A DNA stretch of 64,000 nt. Origin: Ktedonobacterales bacterium. Its GTDB lineage: Bacteria > Chloroflexota > Ktedonobacteria > Ktedonobacterales > Ktedonobacteraceae. This document shows positions 1 through 8,491 of this stretch, piece after piece. The stretch's first letter is position 1. Each line of letters begins with the position of its first letter. The notes beneath the pieces were generated by a model, which searched no databases, was not told the origin of the DNA, and worked only from the letters and a program-made list of their open reading frames with translations. Location: contig DAIDJF010000027.1 in NCBI GenBank assembly GCA_027451525.1, forward strand, positions 1 to 64,000, given 5' to 3'. The translations under genes were made by a program, and so were the position numbers.

Positions 1-5
1 TCATT

Positions 6-33
6 GTAGGGGCGTGATTTATCACGCCCTGCC
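6..33. repeat. Half copy of the interspersed palindromic repeat
   Basis: An 8-bp perfect stem (GGCGTGAT / ATCACGCC, loop TT, positions 11-28) is preceded by TCATTGTAGG and followed by CTGCCCC. The same block recurs at 12.9, 14.7, 22.0, 60.2 and 61.4 kb. Its TCATTGTA lead-in matches the right half of the complete copy at 60.2 kb, so this is probably the right end of an element that starts outside the window. Confidence 0.75.
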
Positions 34-142
34 CCCCACACGCCGAAAAGTGCGCAATGAAGTTTGACAGAGCAGTACGCAACATGTGATGTCCATTTTG
101 TTTTTTTATGCGTGATAAACCGCTTTTGTATGGGAAAACAGG

Positions 143-967
143 TTATGAGTGAAGTTGCGACGACAACCAGGAACGCAGAATTGGCACCACCTGTTTGGCC
201 TGCATCGCCTGGATATGATCAAGCCCATCGAGCACACGCACATCCCAGCCCAGATCGAAGAGCCGTGTCTGGTCCTGCATGATGGGACCAGCTAAACTCA
301 CGAGCACATCTCCCCAGTGCTGGTCATACTTAATCTCATCCGCTGAACCCACAAAACAGAGGCGTGGACAGGTGATCTGCGCTTGAATGGCGCGGTCATC
401 AAAGCCTTGTAGAGCCTGATATAGCGTGACAAATTGCTGAGTCTGCTCCTTTGGCAAGACGCCAGACCACTCGGATTCCTCCGCTGACGGCGTTGGTCGT
501 ACACCAATCGCCATTTCGTAGGTTACGGTCGTGACGCGCAACATCTCCTTGTATGGCCCGTTGAGTGGTGGAAAGCCCCCCATAACGAGGGCCAGAAGGC
601 GATCTGTTCGGATGGCAAGCTGAAGCCCAACCATCGCCAGCCAGGAGTAGCCGTAGTAGGCGAAACGCTCTACCCCTGCGGCATCGGCAACAGCGAGGAG
701 ATCACGTGTCACATTGGCAGGCGTCAAGGTGTCTGGTTTCGGCGTACGCAGGCACTGCCCTTCATAGTCGAAAGCCACCACGCGAAAGGTGTCGCTCAGC
801 CCCTTAATCAACGATTGGCCCAGAGCCGGATCAGTGCCATACTGGAGCATTTGCTCGGCCAGTGGCCCGGTCACTGGCTGGGGATTGACTGGTAGCAGCA
901 GGGTCGGCCCTGTGCCGTGAACCTCGATCTCGATGGTACTTCCATCGTGTAATGTCGCTTCAGGCAT
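143..967 (-). CDS. Alpha/beta hydrolase-fold protein
   Basis: A 274-residue cytoplasmic alpha/beta hydrolase with unknown substrate. The nucleophile elbow reads G-Y-S-W-L around Ser108, followed by a hydrophobic helix. A GSADE stretch in the C-terminal third and a late LDH motif fit the acid and histidine of the triad. I chose the ATG at 967 because GGAGGG lies 7 nt upstream; an in-frame ATG 18 nt earlier lacks such a site. The elbow is G-x-S-x-L rather than the usual G-x-S-x-G, which is tolerated in several subfamilies. Nothing near it indicates a pathway. Confidence 0.8.
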   Translation of the reverse strand: MPEATLHDGSTIEIEVHGTGPTLLLPVNPQPVTGPLAEQMLQYGTDPALGQSLIKGLSDTFRVVAFDYEGQCLRTPKPDTLTPANVTRDLLAVADAAGVERFAYYGYSWLAMVGLQLAIRTDRLLALVMGGFPPLNGPYKEMLRVTTVTYEMAIGVRPTPSAEESEWSGVLPKEQTQQFVTLYQALQGFDDRAIQAQITCPRLCFVGSADEIKYDQHWGDVLVSLAGPIMQDQTRLFDLGWDVRVLDGLDHIQAMQAKQVVPILRSWLSSQLHS

Positions 968-1477
968 ATAAGTTCCCTCCATCATTCATTTATAGCACCA
1001 CGCATGAGGGCAGCAACGTGTCAAGCGTGGTATCCGTTTACCTCCACAAAGCCCGTCAGTACAATTGGGGTTGTTGACATTTTACAGTTTCTTTTCTTTT
1101 AACATGAGCTTTCACTCGATTTCATGCGTTGTTCCACCCGGAATTAGTGCCTGTATGCCCTTTGCGCGCAGCGTTCCCATCCCACCCGCGGCGTTCCGCT
1201 GTTGTTCTCCAAAACAGCATAATTGTAGCACAGGCAGCAAGCATCTACCACACAACACACGACAAAAGGTATTCGAGGTGCAGACAACTAGTATATTTCC
1301 GTTATCAGCTTGTGGGGTATGCTTGTGTAGCTGATTGTTGATCGCCACCGTATATAAAGTAGACGCTTGCTAGCAGTTCATTGTACATCTCATTGACTAT
1401 GCTTTCCGTAAGAATCATGATGTACGACGTTGGGAGTGCCTTCACGGGCAAACTGTTTGATTGAGGAGAATTATTCA
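968..1477. other. Intergenic region of about 510 bp, no gene recognised
   Basis: This gap separates the hydrolase from the Tat-signal protein. Short open frames on both strands have no recognisable domain, and their starts lack ribosome-binding sites. A TTGACA hexamer at 1074-1079 has no convincing -10 partner. The AGGAG site just before 1478 belongs to the next gene. Confidence 0.5.
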
Positions 1478-2041
1478 ATGAGGAAACAAGAAAAAGAAGG
1501 CACGCGCATACAACGCAGGCGGTTTCTTGGTTGCAGCCTTGCGACATTGTCTGGTACGGGCGCGGCTATTGCGGCTGCACTTTTGGGCTTACGAGTTGGC
1601 GGGACAGCACTTGAGAAGGCGGCAGATGCAAAGGCAGATGCCGCTTTTGCTAGTTTCACACAACCTCTTGTATCCAGTGCCGAAACGGTCCTTACTGATA
1701 GTGTTATCGCGCTGCAAACGGCGAAACCTGCTATCACGCAATTTTTGAATATCGTGCAAATGCTGCAGCAGATAGGCACAAAGGAGATCAATGGCTTTCT
1801 TACAGAGTTAGAGCACGTACCATTGATCAATACCACTGGTCTTCAGAAATTCACGGATGCCATCAATACGCTTCTTGATACGCGCGAGAATGACTTATTG
1901 ACACTGCTCGCGGGCATGGAACAAAGCATTACAGGTCTGAAGCAACACATCGCTGAAGCTGAGCAACAAGCACCGCTACAGATTCATCACATTGTCGCTG
2001 ATGAAGTGCATAGCATAGACTTCCTTGCCCCTCCTCCATAA
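1478..2041 (+). CDS. Hypothetical exported protein with twin-arginine-like signal
   Basis: 187 residues, function not recognised. The N-terminus has a basic run RRRFLG followed by a long Ala/Gly/Leu hydrophobic segment (about residues 15-40), which looks like a twin-arginine or uncleaved signal anchor. The rest is rich in Ala, Leu, Gln and Thr and predicted helical, with heptad-like spacing that suggests a coiled coil on the outer face of the membrane. The ATG at 1478 is preferred because GAGGAG lies about 10 nt upstream; the frame opens 48 nt earlier without a site. No enzymatic motif is visible. Confidence 0.6.
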   Translation: MRKQEKEGTRIQRRRFLGCSLATLSGTGAAIAAALLGLRVGGTALEKAADAKADAAFASFTQPLVSSAETVLTDSVIALQTAKPAITQFLNIVQMLQQIGTKEINGFLTELEHVPLINTTGLQKFTDAINTLLDTRENDLLTLLAGMEQSITGLKQHIAEAEQQAPLQIHHIVADEVHSIDFLAPPP

Positions 2042-2169
2042 CGTTCAACTGGCCGGTTTTACCACAATTAGTCTGCAAGCTTTGACGTAAAACGGGTGCG
2101 ATACGCATCAATACGAGGACGAATGTGACGAGCATCCGGCTCATCTCTTTCGTCTGCACGATATAACCC

Positions 2170-2205
2170 TTGACATGTGACCATTTAGTCACGTATAATA
2201 TCGGT
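2170..2205 (+). promoter_or_regulatory. Near-consensus promoter with palindromic operator in the spacer
   Basis: TTGACA at 2170-2175 and TATAAT at 2194-2199 are separated by 18 bp. The spacer carries the inverted repeat GTGAC-CATTTA-GTCAC (2177-2192). The expected transcription start, 6-8 nt after the -10 box, falls on the ATG at 2206, so the message is probably leaderless. The position of the repeat is what one expects of an ArsR-type self-repressor. Confidence 0.75.
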
Positions 2206-2979
2206 ATGGAAGATGAATCTGTCTTTCGCGCCCTCGCAGATCCAAGTCGTCGGCGGCTGCTTGACCTCCTCTTTGAGCGCGATGGTCGCACGCTCACCGA
2301 GCTGGAGTCGGAGCTACCAATGACACGGTTCGGGGTAATGAAACACCTGCGCGTGCTGCAAGAGGCCGGACTGATCACCACGCGCAAAGTGGGCCGTGAG
2401 AGACTACACTATCTGAATCCGGTCCCCATCCAGCTGATCTCGGACCGCTGGATCAATAAATATTCCGCGGTGCGTGTGAGCGTGCTCGCCGATCTCAAAA
2501 CATCACTTGAAAGAGGGAATGATATGACCACTACTTCAAAGCCCCAGCTCGTTTATCAGATCATCATCAAGGCTCCACAGGAGCGAGTGTGGGAAGCAAT
2601 CACCAAGTCGGAGTTCACTTCCCACTACTACTATGGCTGTACGCTTCAGACCGATCTTACCGTCGGCTCGCCCTTTACTTATCACATGCCAAATGGCTCC
2701 CCTATAGTTGAGGGGGAAGTGATTGCGTCCGAGCCACCCAAGCGGTTGGTGCACACCTATCACTCACTCTGGCACCCGATGAACGAAGATGCGCCCACCC
2801 AAGTAACGTGGGAACTGGAGTCGATGCCTGGCGGCATTACCAAGGTCACCGTGATCCACGAGGGCTTCCAGGGCCAGACTGCGACCTACCAGGGTTTGCA
2901 GGGCGGTGGCTGGACATGGATCATCAGCAACATGAAGACGTTCCTGGAAACCGGCGCACCGATGCCACAAGGGTACTAA
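2206..2979 (+). CDS. ArsR-family regulator fused to SRPBCC/AHSA1 domain
   Basis: A 257-residue fusion. Residues 1-100 form a winged-helix ArsR-type DNA-binding domain (start FRALADPSRRRLLDLL, recognition helix region with MKHLRVLQEAGL). Residues 107-257 form an AHSA1-like SRPBCC ligand-binding fold, beginning near KPQLVYQIIIKAP and ending in a WTWIISNMKTFLETG helix. These two domains are often adjacent genes; here they are one frame. The ATG at 2206 sits right behind the promoter. An in-frame ATG at 2524 with GAGGG upstream, exactly at the domain boundary, could also give a free SRPBCC protein. Autoregulation by the spacer palindrome is likely. Confidence 0.85.
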   Translation: MEDESVFRALADPSRRRLLDLLFERDGRTLTELESELPMTRFGVMKHLRVLQEAGLITTRKVGRERLHYLNPVPIQLISDRWINKYSAVRVSVLADLKTSLERGNDMTTTSKPQLVYQIIIKAPQERVWEAITKSEFTSHYYYGCTLQTDLTVGSPFTYHMPNGSPIVEGEVIASEPPKRLVHTYHSLWHPMNEDAPTQVTWELESMPGGITKVTVIHEGFQGQTATYQGLQGGGWTWIISNMKTFLETGAPMPQGY

Positions 2980-3111
2980 ATCTGAGCGGATACATGAAGA
3001 AATGCCGCCACGGCTTCACTGCCCTATGCGGCGGCGTATGACGAGAAGAGCACCAGTTCGCAGTCAAACTGCGGCAAAGTTTCTAACTCAAGTCACCAGA
3101 AGGAGGTTTTT

Positions 3112-3597
3112 ATGAGCCAACTTGAAAAGCATGAGTCACAGGAGTCCGCCAAGAGCACGACCCCAAGCAACAAGAAGTTCAAGGGCTTCACAGACGAAGA
3201 ACGAGCCGCGATGAAGGAATACATCAAAGAACAGAAGGCGGCAGCTCGCGCTACCAAGAGCAAGGAGGAAGGCGAAAACGACGTGCTCGCGAAGATTGCC
3301 GAGATGCCAGAACCAGAGCGCACCATGGCCAAGCGACTCCATGAGATTATCAAAGCCAGCGCGCCAATCCTCTCGCCGAAAACCTGGTATGGGATGCCCG
3401 CGTATGCCAGAGACGGCAAGATCGTCTGCTTCTTCCAAAGCACGCAGAAGTTCAACACGAGATACATGACGCTCGGCTTCAGCGACACAGCGAACCTCGA
3501 CGAAGGTGCCATGTGGCCGACATCCTTCGCGCTGATGGAGTTGACCGCCGCCGAAGAGGAGAGGATCAGTGCGCTTGTGAAGAAAGCGGTGCGTTGA
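3112..3597 (+). CDS. DUF1801 (YdhG-like) domain protein
   Basis: A 161-residue cytoplasmic protein. Residues 1-60 are a charged, Lys/Glu-rich helical extension. The remainder matches the DUF1801 fold, with the family-like stretch [18 protein letters not shown] followed by [11 protein letters not shown]. Members of this family have been linked to iron handling in Bacillus (YdhG), but biochemical function is weakly established. An excellent ribosome-binding site, GAAGGAGG, precedes the ATG. It lies 130 bp downstream of the ArsR-SRPBCC gene; DUF1801 and SRPBCC genes commonly neighbour each other, so a shared stress or detoxification role is possible but not shown. Confidence 0.8.
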   Translation: MSQLEKHESQESAKSTTPSNKKFKGFTDEERAAMKEYIKEQKAAARATKSKEEGENDVLAKIAEMPEPERTMAKRLHEIIKASAPILSPKTWYGMPAYARDGKIVCFFQSTQKFNTRYMTLGFSDTANLDEGAMWPTSFALMELTAAEEERISALVKKAVR

Positions 3598-3783
3598 GGA
3601 CGAAACTCGCTCCTCTCCCCGCTTTTGCTATAAGCTCGTTTTGTGCTGTCCTGACTGACCATAACGCAGCCCAACATCTGGTACCGCCATTTTCAAATGA
3701 AAACGCGTCGTTCGGATTCACTGTCTTCGGGAGAAAAGAGCAGTATTCAGTAATGCGGCAACGGCCAGATTGAGTACAGCCAC

Positions 3784-4128
3784 TCAGTCCTTGATCTCCG
3801 ACGCAAAGCCCCGCCCACTCCTTCGGTTTTTCTCACCGCGTCTGGTCGGATAGCTGTTCACGCCTAAGTCAACCAGCAGCTCTCCGAGCACCCAGAGCCA
3901 GTTCCAGCCACTCACGCAGCCTGCAAGGATTGTGACCAGGGCATAGGTCATAACCGTCAAGGGTAAAAAAAGCACGCCCAGCAGTGGGATCCACCAGTTG
4001 CCCTGAAAAGTTCGATTGACCAGAGGGGTCACTACCACCATTATCATCATGACTATCATCATCATGACGACCACCATGATCGCCATAACGACCACCATTA
4101 CTAAGTGTATTGTATTCGTAAAATGCAT
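3784..4128 (-). CDS. Small hydrophobic membrane protein, start uncertain
   Basis: 114 residues. The first 33 are an almost pure Met/Val/Ile run caused by a GAT/CAT-type trinucleotide tract at about 4020-4100. After it comes a plausible conserved membrane core with WWIPLLGVLFLPLTVMTYALV and WLWVLGELLVDLG, and a basic tail. The ATG at 4128 has GAGGG immediately against it, too close for a normal site, so the true start may lie elsewhere or the tract may have shifted the frame. No function is recognised. The C-terminal core is what makes me keep it. Confidence 0.45.
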   Translation of the reverse strand: MHFTNTIHLVMVVVMAIMVVVMMMIVMMIMVVVTPLVNRTFQGNWWIPLLGVLFLPLTVMTYALVTILAGCVSGWNWLWVLGELLVDLGVNSYPTRRGEKNRRSGRGFASEIKD

Positions 4129-4476
4129 CCCTCAAAGAGATGATTGAACATGTGAAGTAAGAAGATAATAGCAAGAACAGCTGTCACCACACATAAAAGG
4201 CTCAGGATAACTGGACATTGCCAGTTCCCTGAGCTTTTCTTTCTCGCATACTCAAGTCACCGCTGGTTGGAGTACATCAGAGAGAAAGAGGCTGAACATG
4301 CAGACGCGAAGGCACACCTTGCGCACACCGGATGGTTGCGCTACAATCATGAGGTTTAACGCATTAGTACGCAATAACGTGATGATGGTGTGGGAAGTGG
4401 CATTCAACGCCCTTGCAATACCTGTTGTACACGTTTCGTATGAATAGCGTTTTTTGAGAGGAAAAGAGGAATACGT
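4129..4476. other. Intergenic region with one strong hairpin
   Basis: About 350 bp between a leftward membrane-protein frame and the rightward amidohydrolase. Apart from the hairpin at 4200-4242 I see no gene. The last 30 bp contain AGAGGAAAAGAGGA, the ribosome-binding region of the next gene. Confidence 0.5.
4200..4242 (+). terminator. Terminator-like hairpin without an obvious upstream gene
   Basis: GCTCAGG and AACTGG pair with CCAGTT and CCTGAGC around a short loop, and TTTTCTTT follows on the plus strand. No plus-strand gene ends nearby; the closest, the DUF1801 gene, stops 600 bp earlier. Confidence 0.5.
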
Positions 4477-5457
4477 ATGCGCATCATAACGATAGAAGAG
4501 CATTTTATGGCCGATGGCTTCAAAGAAGCGGTCAGAAGAAACGCACCCGGCCACACAGGACGTTCGACTGCCTCCGTAGCAGCTGAGCAGCAGAATAAGC
4601 TTGGTGATCTTGGCTCACTGCGTTTGAAAGATATGGACGCGGGTGGGATTGATCTCCAGGTGATCTCCCAGGCGGCCGCTAACACGGGGCCACTTTCCGT
4701 CGAGGAGTCCATACGGCTGGCGAAGCAGGCCAACGATCAGCTAGCAACCGCAATTATGGCCCATCCCAAGCGTTTCGCAGGTTTTGCCATCTTACCGATG
4801 AGCGACCCGGCGGTGGCTGCCGATGAACTGGAACGTGCCGTACGCTCTCTCGGCTTAAAAGGGGCAATGATTAACGGCACAACCGATGGTCGTTTTCTGG
4901 ATGATCCGGCTTTTCTGCCTATTTTGGAGCGAGCGGTGGCCCTGGATGTGCCCATTTACATTCATCCCGCCCCACCCCCACGCTCTGTACAGGAGATCTA
5001 CTATGCTGGCTTTGATCCAGCGGTGAATTTCGCCTTATCGACTGCTGCGTGGGGCTGGCATTCTGAAGTCGGCCTACATTCCCTGCGCCTGATCGTGGCT
5101 GGGGTGTTTGATCGCTTGCCGACGCTACAGATCATCATTGGGCATATGGGGGAGATGCTACCGTTTATGCTGGCACGTATCGACGACGTGTTGACCCCCA
5201 TCACGCAGCGATTGCAGCGCAGAGTGCCGGAATACTTTTTACAAAACTTCCATATTACGACCAGCGGCTTCTTCACTGATCCCCCGCTCTTGCTCGCCTT
5301 GCAAATCATGGGAGCAGATCGCATCATCTTCTCCGTTGATTATCCCTATAGCACAAACGAGCGGGGACGGGCGTTTCTGGATAGCACAGCGATCAGTCCA
5401 GCCGACAAGGAAAAGATCAGCCATTTGAACGCTGAGCGGCTCCTCAAACTCGCATGA
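4477..5457 (+). CDS. Amidohydrolase-2 family metal-dependent hydrolase/decarboxylase
   Basis: A 326-residue TIM-barrel enzyme of the amidohydrolase-2 group, which includes ACMSD and gamma-resorcylate decarboxylase. The N-terminal metal motif appears as IEEHFM (E-x-H form), the next ligand as YIHPAPPP, then IIGHMGEMLP, and the final aspartate in FSVDYPYS. The E-x-H N-terminal motif is typical of the non-oxidative decarboxylases and related hydrolases in this group. AGAGGAAAAGAGGAA precedes the ATG. The actual substrate cannot be told from sequence; aromatic acids or lactones are family-typical. Confidence 0.82.
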   Translation: MRIITIEEHFMADGFKEAVRRNAPGHTGRSTASVAAEQQNKLGDLGSLRLKDMDAGGIDLQVISQAAANTGPLSVEESIRLAKQANDQLATAIMAHPKRFAGFAILPMSDPAVAADELERAVRSLGLKGAMINGTTDGRFLDDPAFLPILERAVALDVPIYIHPAPPPRSVQEIYYAGFDPAVNFALSTAAWGWHSEVGLHSLRLIVAGVFDRLPTLQIIIGHMGEMLPFMLARIDDVLTPITQRLQRRVPEYFLQNFHITTSGFFTDPPLLLALQIMGADRIIFSVDYPYSTNERGRAFLDSTAISPADKEKISHLNAERLLKLA

Positions 5458-5563
5458 GCAGCGCGTTCGTGTGAGGATTGAGCAAGAGCACAAGCACTGT
5501 GTCATCTCCACGTCTCCATCTGTTGTACAGAGCGAGCGTGGAGAGTACTAAGGAGTCATTTTG

Positions 5564-6490
5564 ATGTTGGCCCTGCCAGAAGATTTTCTCCAGTTTATAC
5601 GCTCGGTATACGGCGTAGAGGCGGCTAACGCATGGTTTCAACGCCTGCCCTCTTTTTTAGATGAATGCGCGACCCGCTGGCAATTACAGCTTTTACCGCC
5701 GTTTGAGCAGCTTTCGTTTCACTATGTGGCTCCAGCGATCCGTGCGGATGGCACGGCAGTTATTCTGAAGACGTGCGAATTTTCCGATGAATTTGAACAC
5801 GGACTGGCCGCGCTCCGTCTCTTCGATGGGCGCGGTATCGCTCACCTCTTGGAATTTGACGAGGGAAAAAAGGTGATGCTGCTGGAACGCTTGCAGCCGG
5901 GAACTATGCTGGCGTCACTGGTGCCCGATCAGGATAGCGAGGCTACATCCATTTTGGCAGGAGTCATGCGTCAACTATGGCGACCAGCCCCCGCAGAGCA
6001 CACGTTCCCAACGGTGGAACAATTGGGGCAAGGATTGCAGCAACTCCGCGCTCACTATGCTGGCGGATATGGCCCATTTCCGCCTTATCTCGTTGATGAG
6101 GCAATGGACCTGTTCGCAACCTTAAGTGCCTCAGCCCCTCAGAACATGGTGCTACACGGCGATTTACAGCACCACAATATCTTACGCGCAGGTGATACAT
6201 GGCTGGCAATTGATCCTAAAGGGGTGGTTGGTGACCCTGGGTATGAGGTGGGAGCCTCGTTTTATAACCCCATGCCGCGCATTCTTGCGGTCCCCAACCT
6301 GGAGCAGATGCTAGCGCGGCGTGTCGATCAACTGAGCGAGGAATTGGGCATGGAACGGGAACGCATCCGCGGCTGGGGACTGGCGCAATGCGTGCTCAAC
6401 GCATGGTGGAGCGTCATGGTCCATACAGAGGTGAACATGGAGCCGCCACGTGGCATCCTCAGGTGCGCGGAAATCCTCTCACGCCTCTGA
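5564..6490 (+). CDS. Aminoglycoside phosphotransferase-like kinase (APH(6)/streptomycin kinase type)
   Basis: 308 residues. The kinase catalytic loop is HGDLQHHNIL (about residues 205-214) and the metal-binding segment is IDPKGVVGDPGYE, the arrangement of the APH(6)/hydroxyurea-kinase-like family. The N-terminal lobe has AVILKTCEF with a probable ATP-binding lysine, and LLERLQPGTML at the hinge. The ATG at 5564 is 8 nt from AGGAG; a TTG directly in front is the alternative. Chromosomal members often phosphorylate unknown small molecules, so resistance should not be assumed. Confidence 0.82.
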   Translation: MLALPEDFLQFIRSVYGVEAANAWFQRLPSFLDECATRWQLQLLPPFEQLSFHYVAPAIRADGTAVILKTCEFSDEFEHGLAALRLFDGRGIAHLLEFDEGKKVMLLERLQPGTMLASLVPDQDSEATSILAGVMRQLWRPAPAEHTFPTVEQLGQGLQQLRAHYAGGYGPFPPYLVDEAMDLFATLSASAPQNMVLHGDLQHHNILRAGDTWLAIDPKGVVGDPGYEVGASFYNPMPRILAVPNLEQMLARRVDQLSEELGMERERIRGWGLAQCVLNAWWSVMVHTEVNMEPPRGILRCAEILSRL

Positions 6491-6597
6491 CTGCGTGAGG
6501 TGCGAGATTACGCCCATCTCTGAGCAAGATGCCGTCTGATGCTGAGATGAGCTACCATATGCTATACTACCTCTGAGTTTCGATACGGAAGGATTTC

Positions 6598-7035
6598 ATG
6601 TTGATGGCTTTCTCTGACTTCGCGGTAATGCTAGTTGATCGCACGATGACCTGGCTCTATGAGAAGAGCGACGGACGGCTAGGCAGTCGCCTGGGACACA
6701 TGGGCATGTTGGTACTCCATACCATCGGACGCAAAAGCGGTGTGCAGCGCAGTCATACCTTGCAATATCTACCTGACGGCAACAATTATATAGTCGTTGC
6801 CAGTAATAACGGTCAAGATCATCATCCCGGCTGGTATCACAATATTCTGAGCAATCCCCATGTACGCATCCAGATAGGGCGCAAGCACCTGGACGCGCAG
6901 GCCACTGTGGCCGGAGCAGAGGAATATGCCCAGTTGTGGCCTCGCTTGATTGCCCAGAATCCCCCGTGGGAAGCGTATGCCAAACGCACCAAACGCAAAA
7001 TTCCCGTGGTGATCTTGCACCCTCTGGCCCCTTAA
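6598..7035 (+). CDS. Deazaflavin (F420)-dependent nitroreductase-family protein
   Basis: A 145-residue split-barrel protein of the Ddn/DUF385 group. Recognisable pieces are HTIGRKSGVQRSHTLQYL, NNGQDHHPGWYHNILSNPHVRIQIG, and a C-terminal KIPVVILHPL. The family uses reduced F420 to reduce quinones, nitroimidazoles and similar acceptors. GGAAGGA precedes the ATG. Two LLM-type enzymes elsewhere in the window (37.9 and 61.5 kb) support an F420-producing host. Physiological substrate unknown. Confidence 0.85.
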   Translation: MLMAFSDFAVMLVDRTMTWLYEKSDGRLGSRLGHMGMLVLHTIGRKSGVQRSHTLQYLPDGNNYIVVASNNGQDHHPGWYHNILSNPHVRIQIGRKHLDAQATVAGAEEYAQLWPRLIAQNPPWEAYAKRTKRKIPVVILHPLAP

Positions 7036-7054
7036 TAGCTCTGCTCAGCGGCGG

Positions 7055-7213
7055 CTACAACAAGAGCGTCATGTCTTTGGTTAATTGGCTGGGCAGAAAA
7101 TTGCTATCGAGCAAGACCTGTTCGCGCCCCTGAGCGTCAATGAGATAGACCACAGAGGTATGGTTCATCTTCATCTGAGAGATCTTATCTAGTGAGCGCG
7201 TTGCCCTTTTTTA
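7055..7213 (-). pseudogene. C-terminal remnant of a SCO1/SenC-type protein
   Basis: Minus-strand translation gives about 50 codons containing NHTSVVYLIDAQGREQVLLD and ending in a hydrophobic LTKDMTLLL and a TAG. This resembles the end of SCO1/SenC copper chaperones, where the HT and YLID positions are conserved. A TAA interrupts the frame just upstream, and no CxxxC-containing body is found before the next gene. It is most likely a decayed fragment. Confidence 0.55.
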
Positions 7214-7285
7214 GCAGCGCGCCCAAGAAAAAGCTTCGTTCCTCAGAAAAAGAGAGGAGCGGGTGCTCTGCTCTCTTCTGCGCGA

Positions 7286-8236
7286 CTAGACCTGTTGCGC
7301 GGCACCTGTTTCCTCGGCCCCGCGTAGTTCGCGCTCCCTTTGCTCACGCACAGGTATACGGAGAGGTGCAGCCGTGGGCCACACAGCCAGTGCCATAACC
7401 ACCACCAGCAGGCCCGAATTGAAGTCCGTTGCCATTCCGCTCAGAATGCCTCCGAAGGCTTGCGAGAAGTACCAGAAGATCACACTGACGACAATCGACG
7501 CGATCAGGAATGGCGGCAACTGTTCGCGTTTGACCACGGTGAGGGCGATGCCCAGTGCCAGAAATACTACAATCAAGCCAATATTCAGTGGAATCTCGAT
7601 ATTGGCGGTCAGTGCGGAGACAGGCGTGAGGAGAGAATCTACCAGCCACGTATCCAGCCCCCCCATGCCGATATAGCCGCTAATGGTCTGCGAAATCTGA
7701 CCCGGTTGCCACCATATGGACTGTAGTTGTAACAAGGCACCGAAGAGCCAGAAGCCCGCCAGCGTCCAACGCAGGTAGCGACGTGGAAGCAAGCCCTCGC
7801 CATCGTTCTTGCGCGGATAGATCGCAAAGCCGAGCAGCGGATAGAACAGGACTGCTCCGGGCGCACCAGTCAGGATGCTCGCGGTTCCCGTAAAGAGCAT
7901 ACTCATTCCCTCGCCACCGTACCAGACAATGAGTGCCCACACGACAGAAGCGATGACCAAATCTTTGACCCAGCGGTCTGGCAGGAGAAAGAAACCAAGA
8001 CCAAGACAGACTTGCACGATCCCGATAAACAAGTTGACCGCTGTAAGATGGAGGATCGTTTGCGTCACAATAAACTGGAGACTCGGCTCGAAAATCGCGG
8101 GTTGACCAGCAAGCATCGGCTTCATAACGCCATTGACCATATCCATAGTAAACATCTGTGGCTGAAATTGTAAGAGGCCGTCGATAAGCCACAACGCACC
8201 CAGCACACGCTGGAGTACTTTGCGTGAAAGTAGCAT
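7286..8236 (-). CDS. Polytopic membrane protein (DoxX-like appearance)
   Basis: 316 residues with about eight hydrophobic helices. The N-terminus reads QRVLGALWLIDGLLQFQPQMF, a pattern repeated in the second half as LRWTLAGFWLFGALLQLQSIWW, so the protein appears to be an internal duplication of a four-helix unit. Polar residues in helix 1 (D, Q) are kept in one half only. AAAGGA lies about 10 nt before the ATG. Function is unknown; similarity to DoxX-like or copper-linked membrane proteins is a guess from layout, helped by the SCO1 remnant next door. Confidence 0.7.
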   Translation of the reverse strand: MLLSRKVLQRVLGALWLIDGLLQFQPQMFTMDMVNGVMKPMLAGQPAIFEPSLQFIVTQTILHLTAVNLFIGIVQVCLGLGFFLLPDRWVKDLVIASVVWALIVWYGGEGMSMLFTGTASILTGAPGAVLFYPLLGFAIYPRKNDGEGLLPRRYLRWTLAGFWLFGALLQLQSIWWQPGQISQTISGYIGMGGLDTWLVDSLLTPVSALTANIEIPLNIGLIVVFLALGIALTVVKREQLPPFLIASIVVSVIFWYFSQAFGGILSGMATDFNSGLLVVVMALAVWPTAAPLRIPVREQRERELRGAEETGAAQQV

Positions 8237-8455
8237 AAGATAAAAAGGTCCTTTCTATTCTGCACGCTGCACATGCATAGTGCCTGAATACAGTTTCCTC
8301 AACCACTATAAAACAATGGGTCTCCGTTGTCTATTGGGAAGAATATCCAATTTTCATGCAGGAAATCGGCTCTAACTAGGGAGAACTAGGGAGAAATCCG
8401 TATAATGCACCTTAGGGTTATCTGATTTGCCTGAGAGGCTACGCACTGAAGAGGA

Positions 8456-8485
8456 CAGAAAGGTCGGGATGTGAGCCTGACCTTT
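8456..8485 (-). terminator. Hairpin after the beta-propeller lipoprotein gene
   Basis: On the minus strand AAAGGTC pairs with GACCTTT across a 13-nt loop and is followed by CTGTCCTCTT. It begins 7 nt past the stop codon at 8492. The T-run is weak, so termination efficiency is uncertain. Confidence 0.5.
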
Positions 8486-8491
8486 CCATGA

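Noticed and set aside
1064-1548. Short frames on both strands in the gap before the Tat-signal protein
   Set aside because: No ribosome-binding sites, no domain pattern, mutually overlapping; composition looks random.
3869-4174. 101-codon minus frame overlapping the membrane-protein frame
   Set aside because: Its His/Asp/Gly run is the trinucleotide tract read in another frame; the alternative frame has the plausible membrane core.
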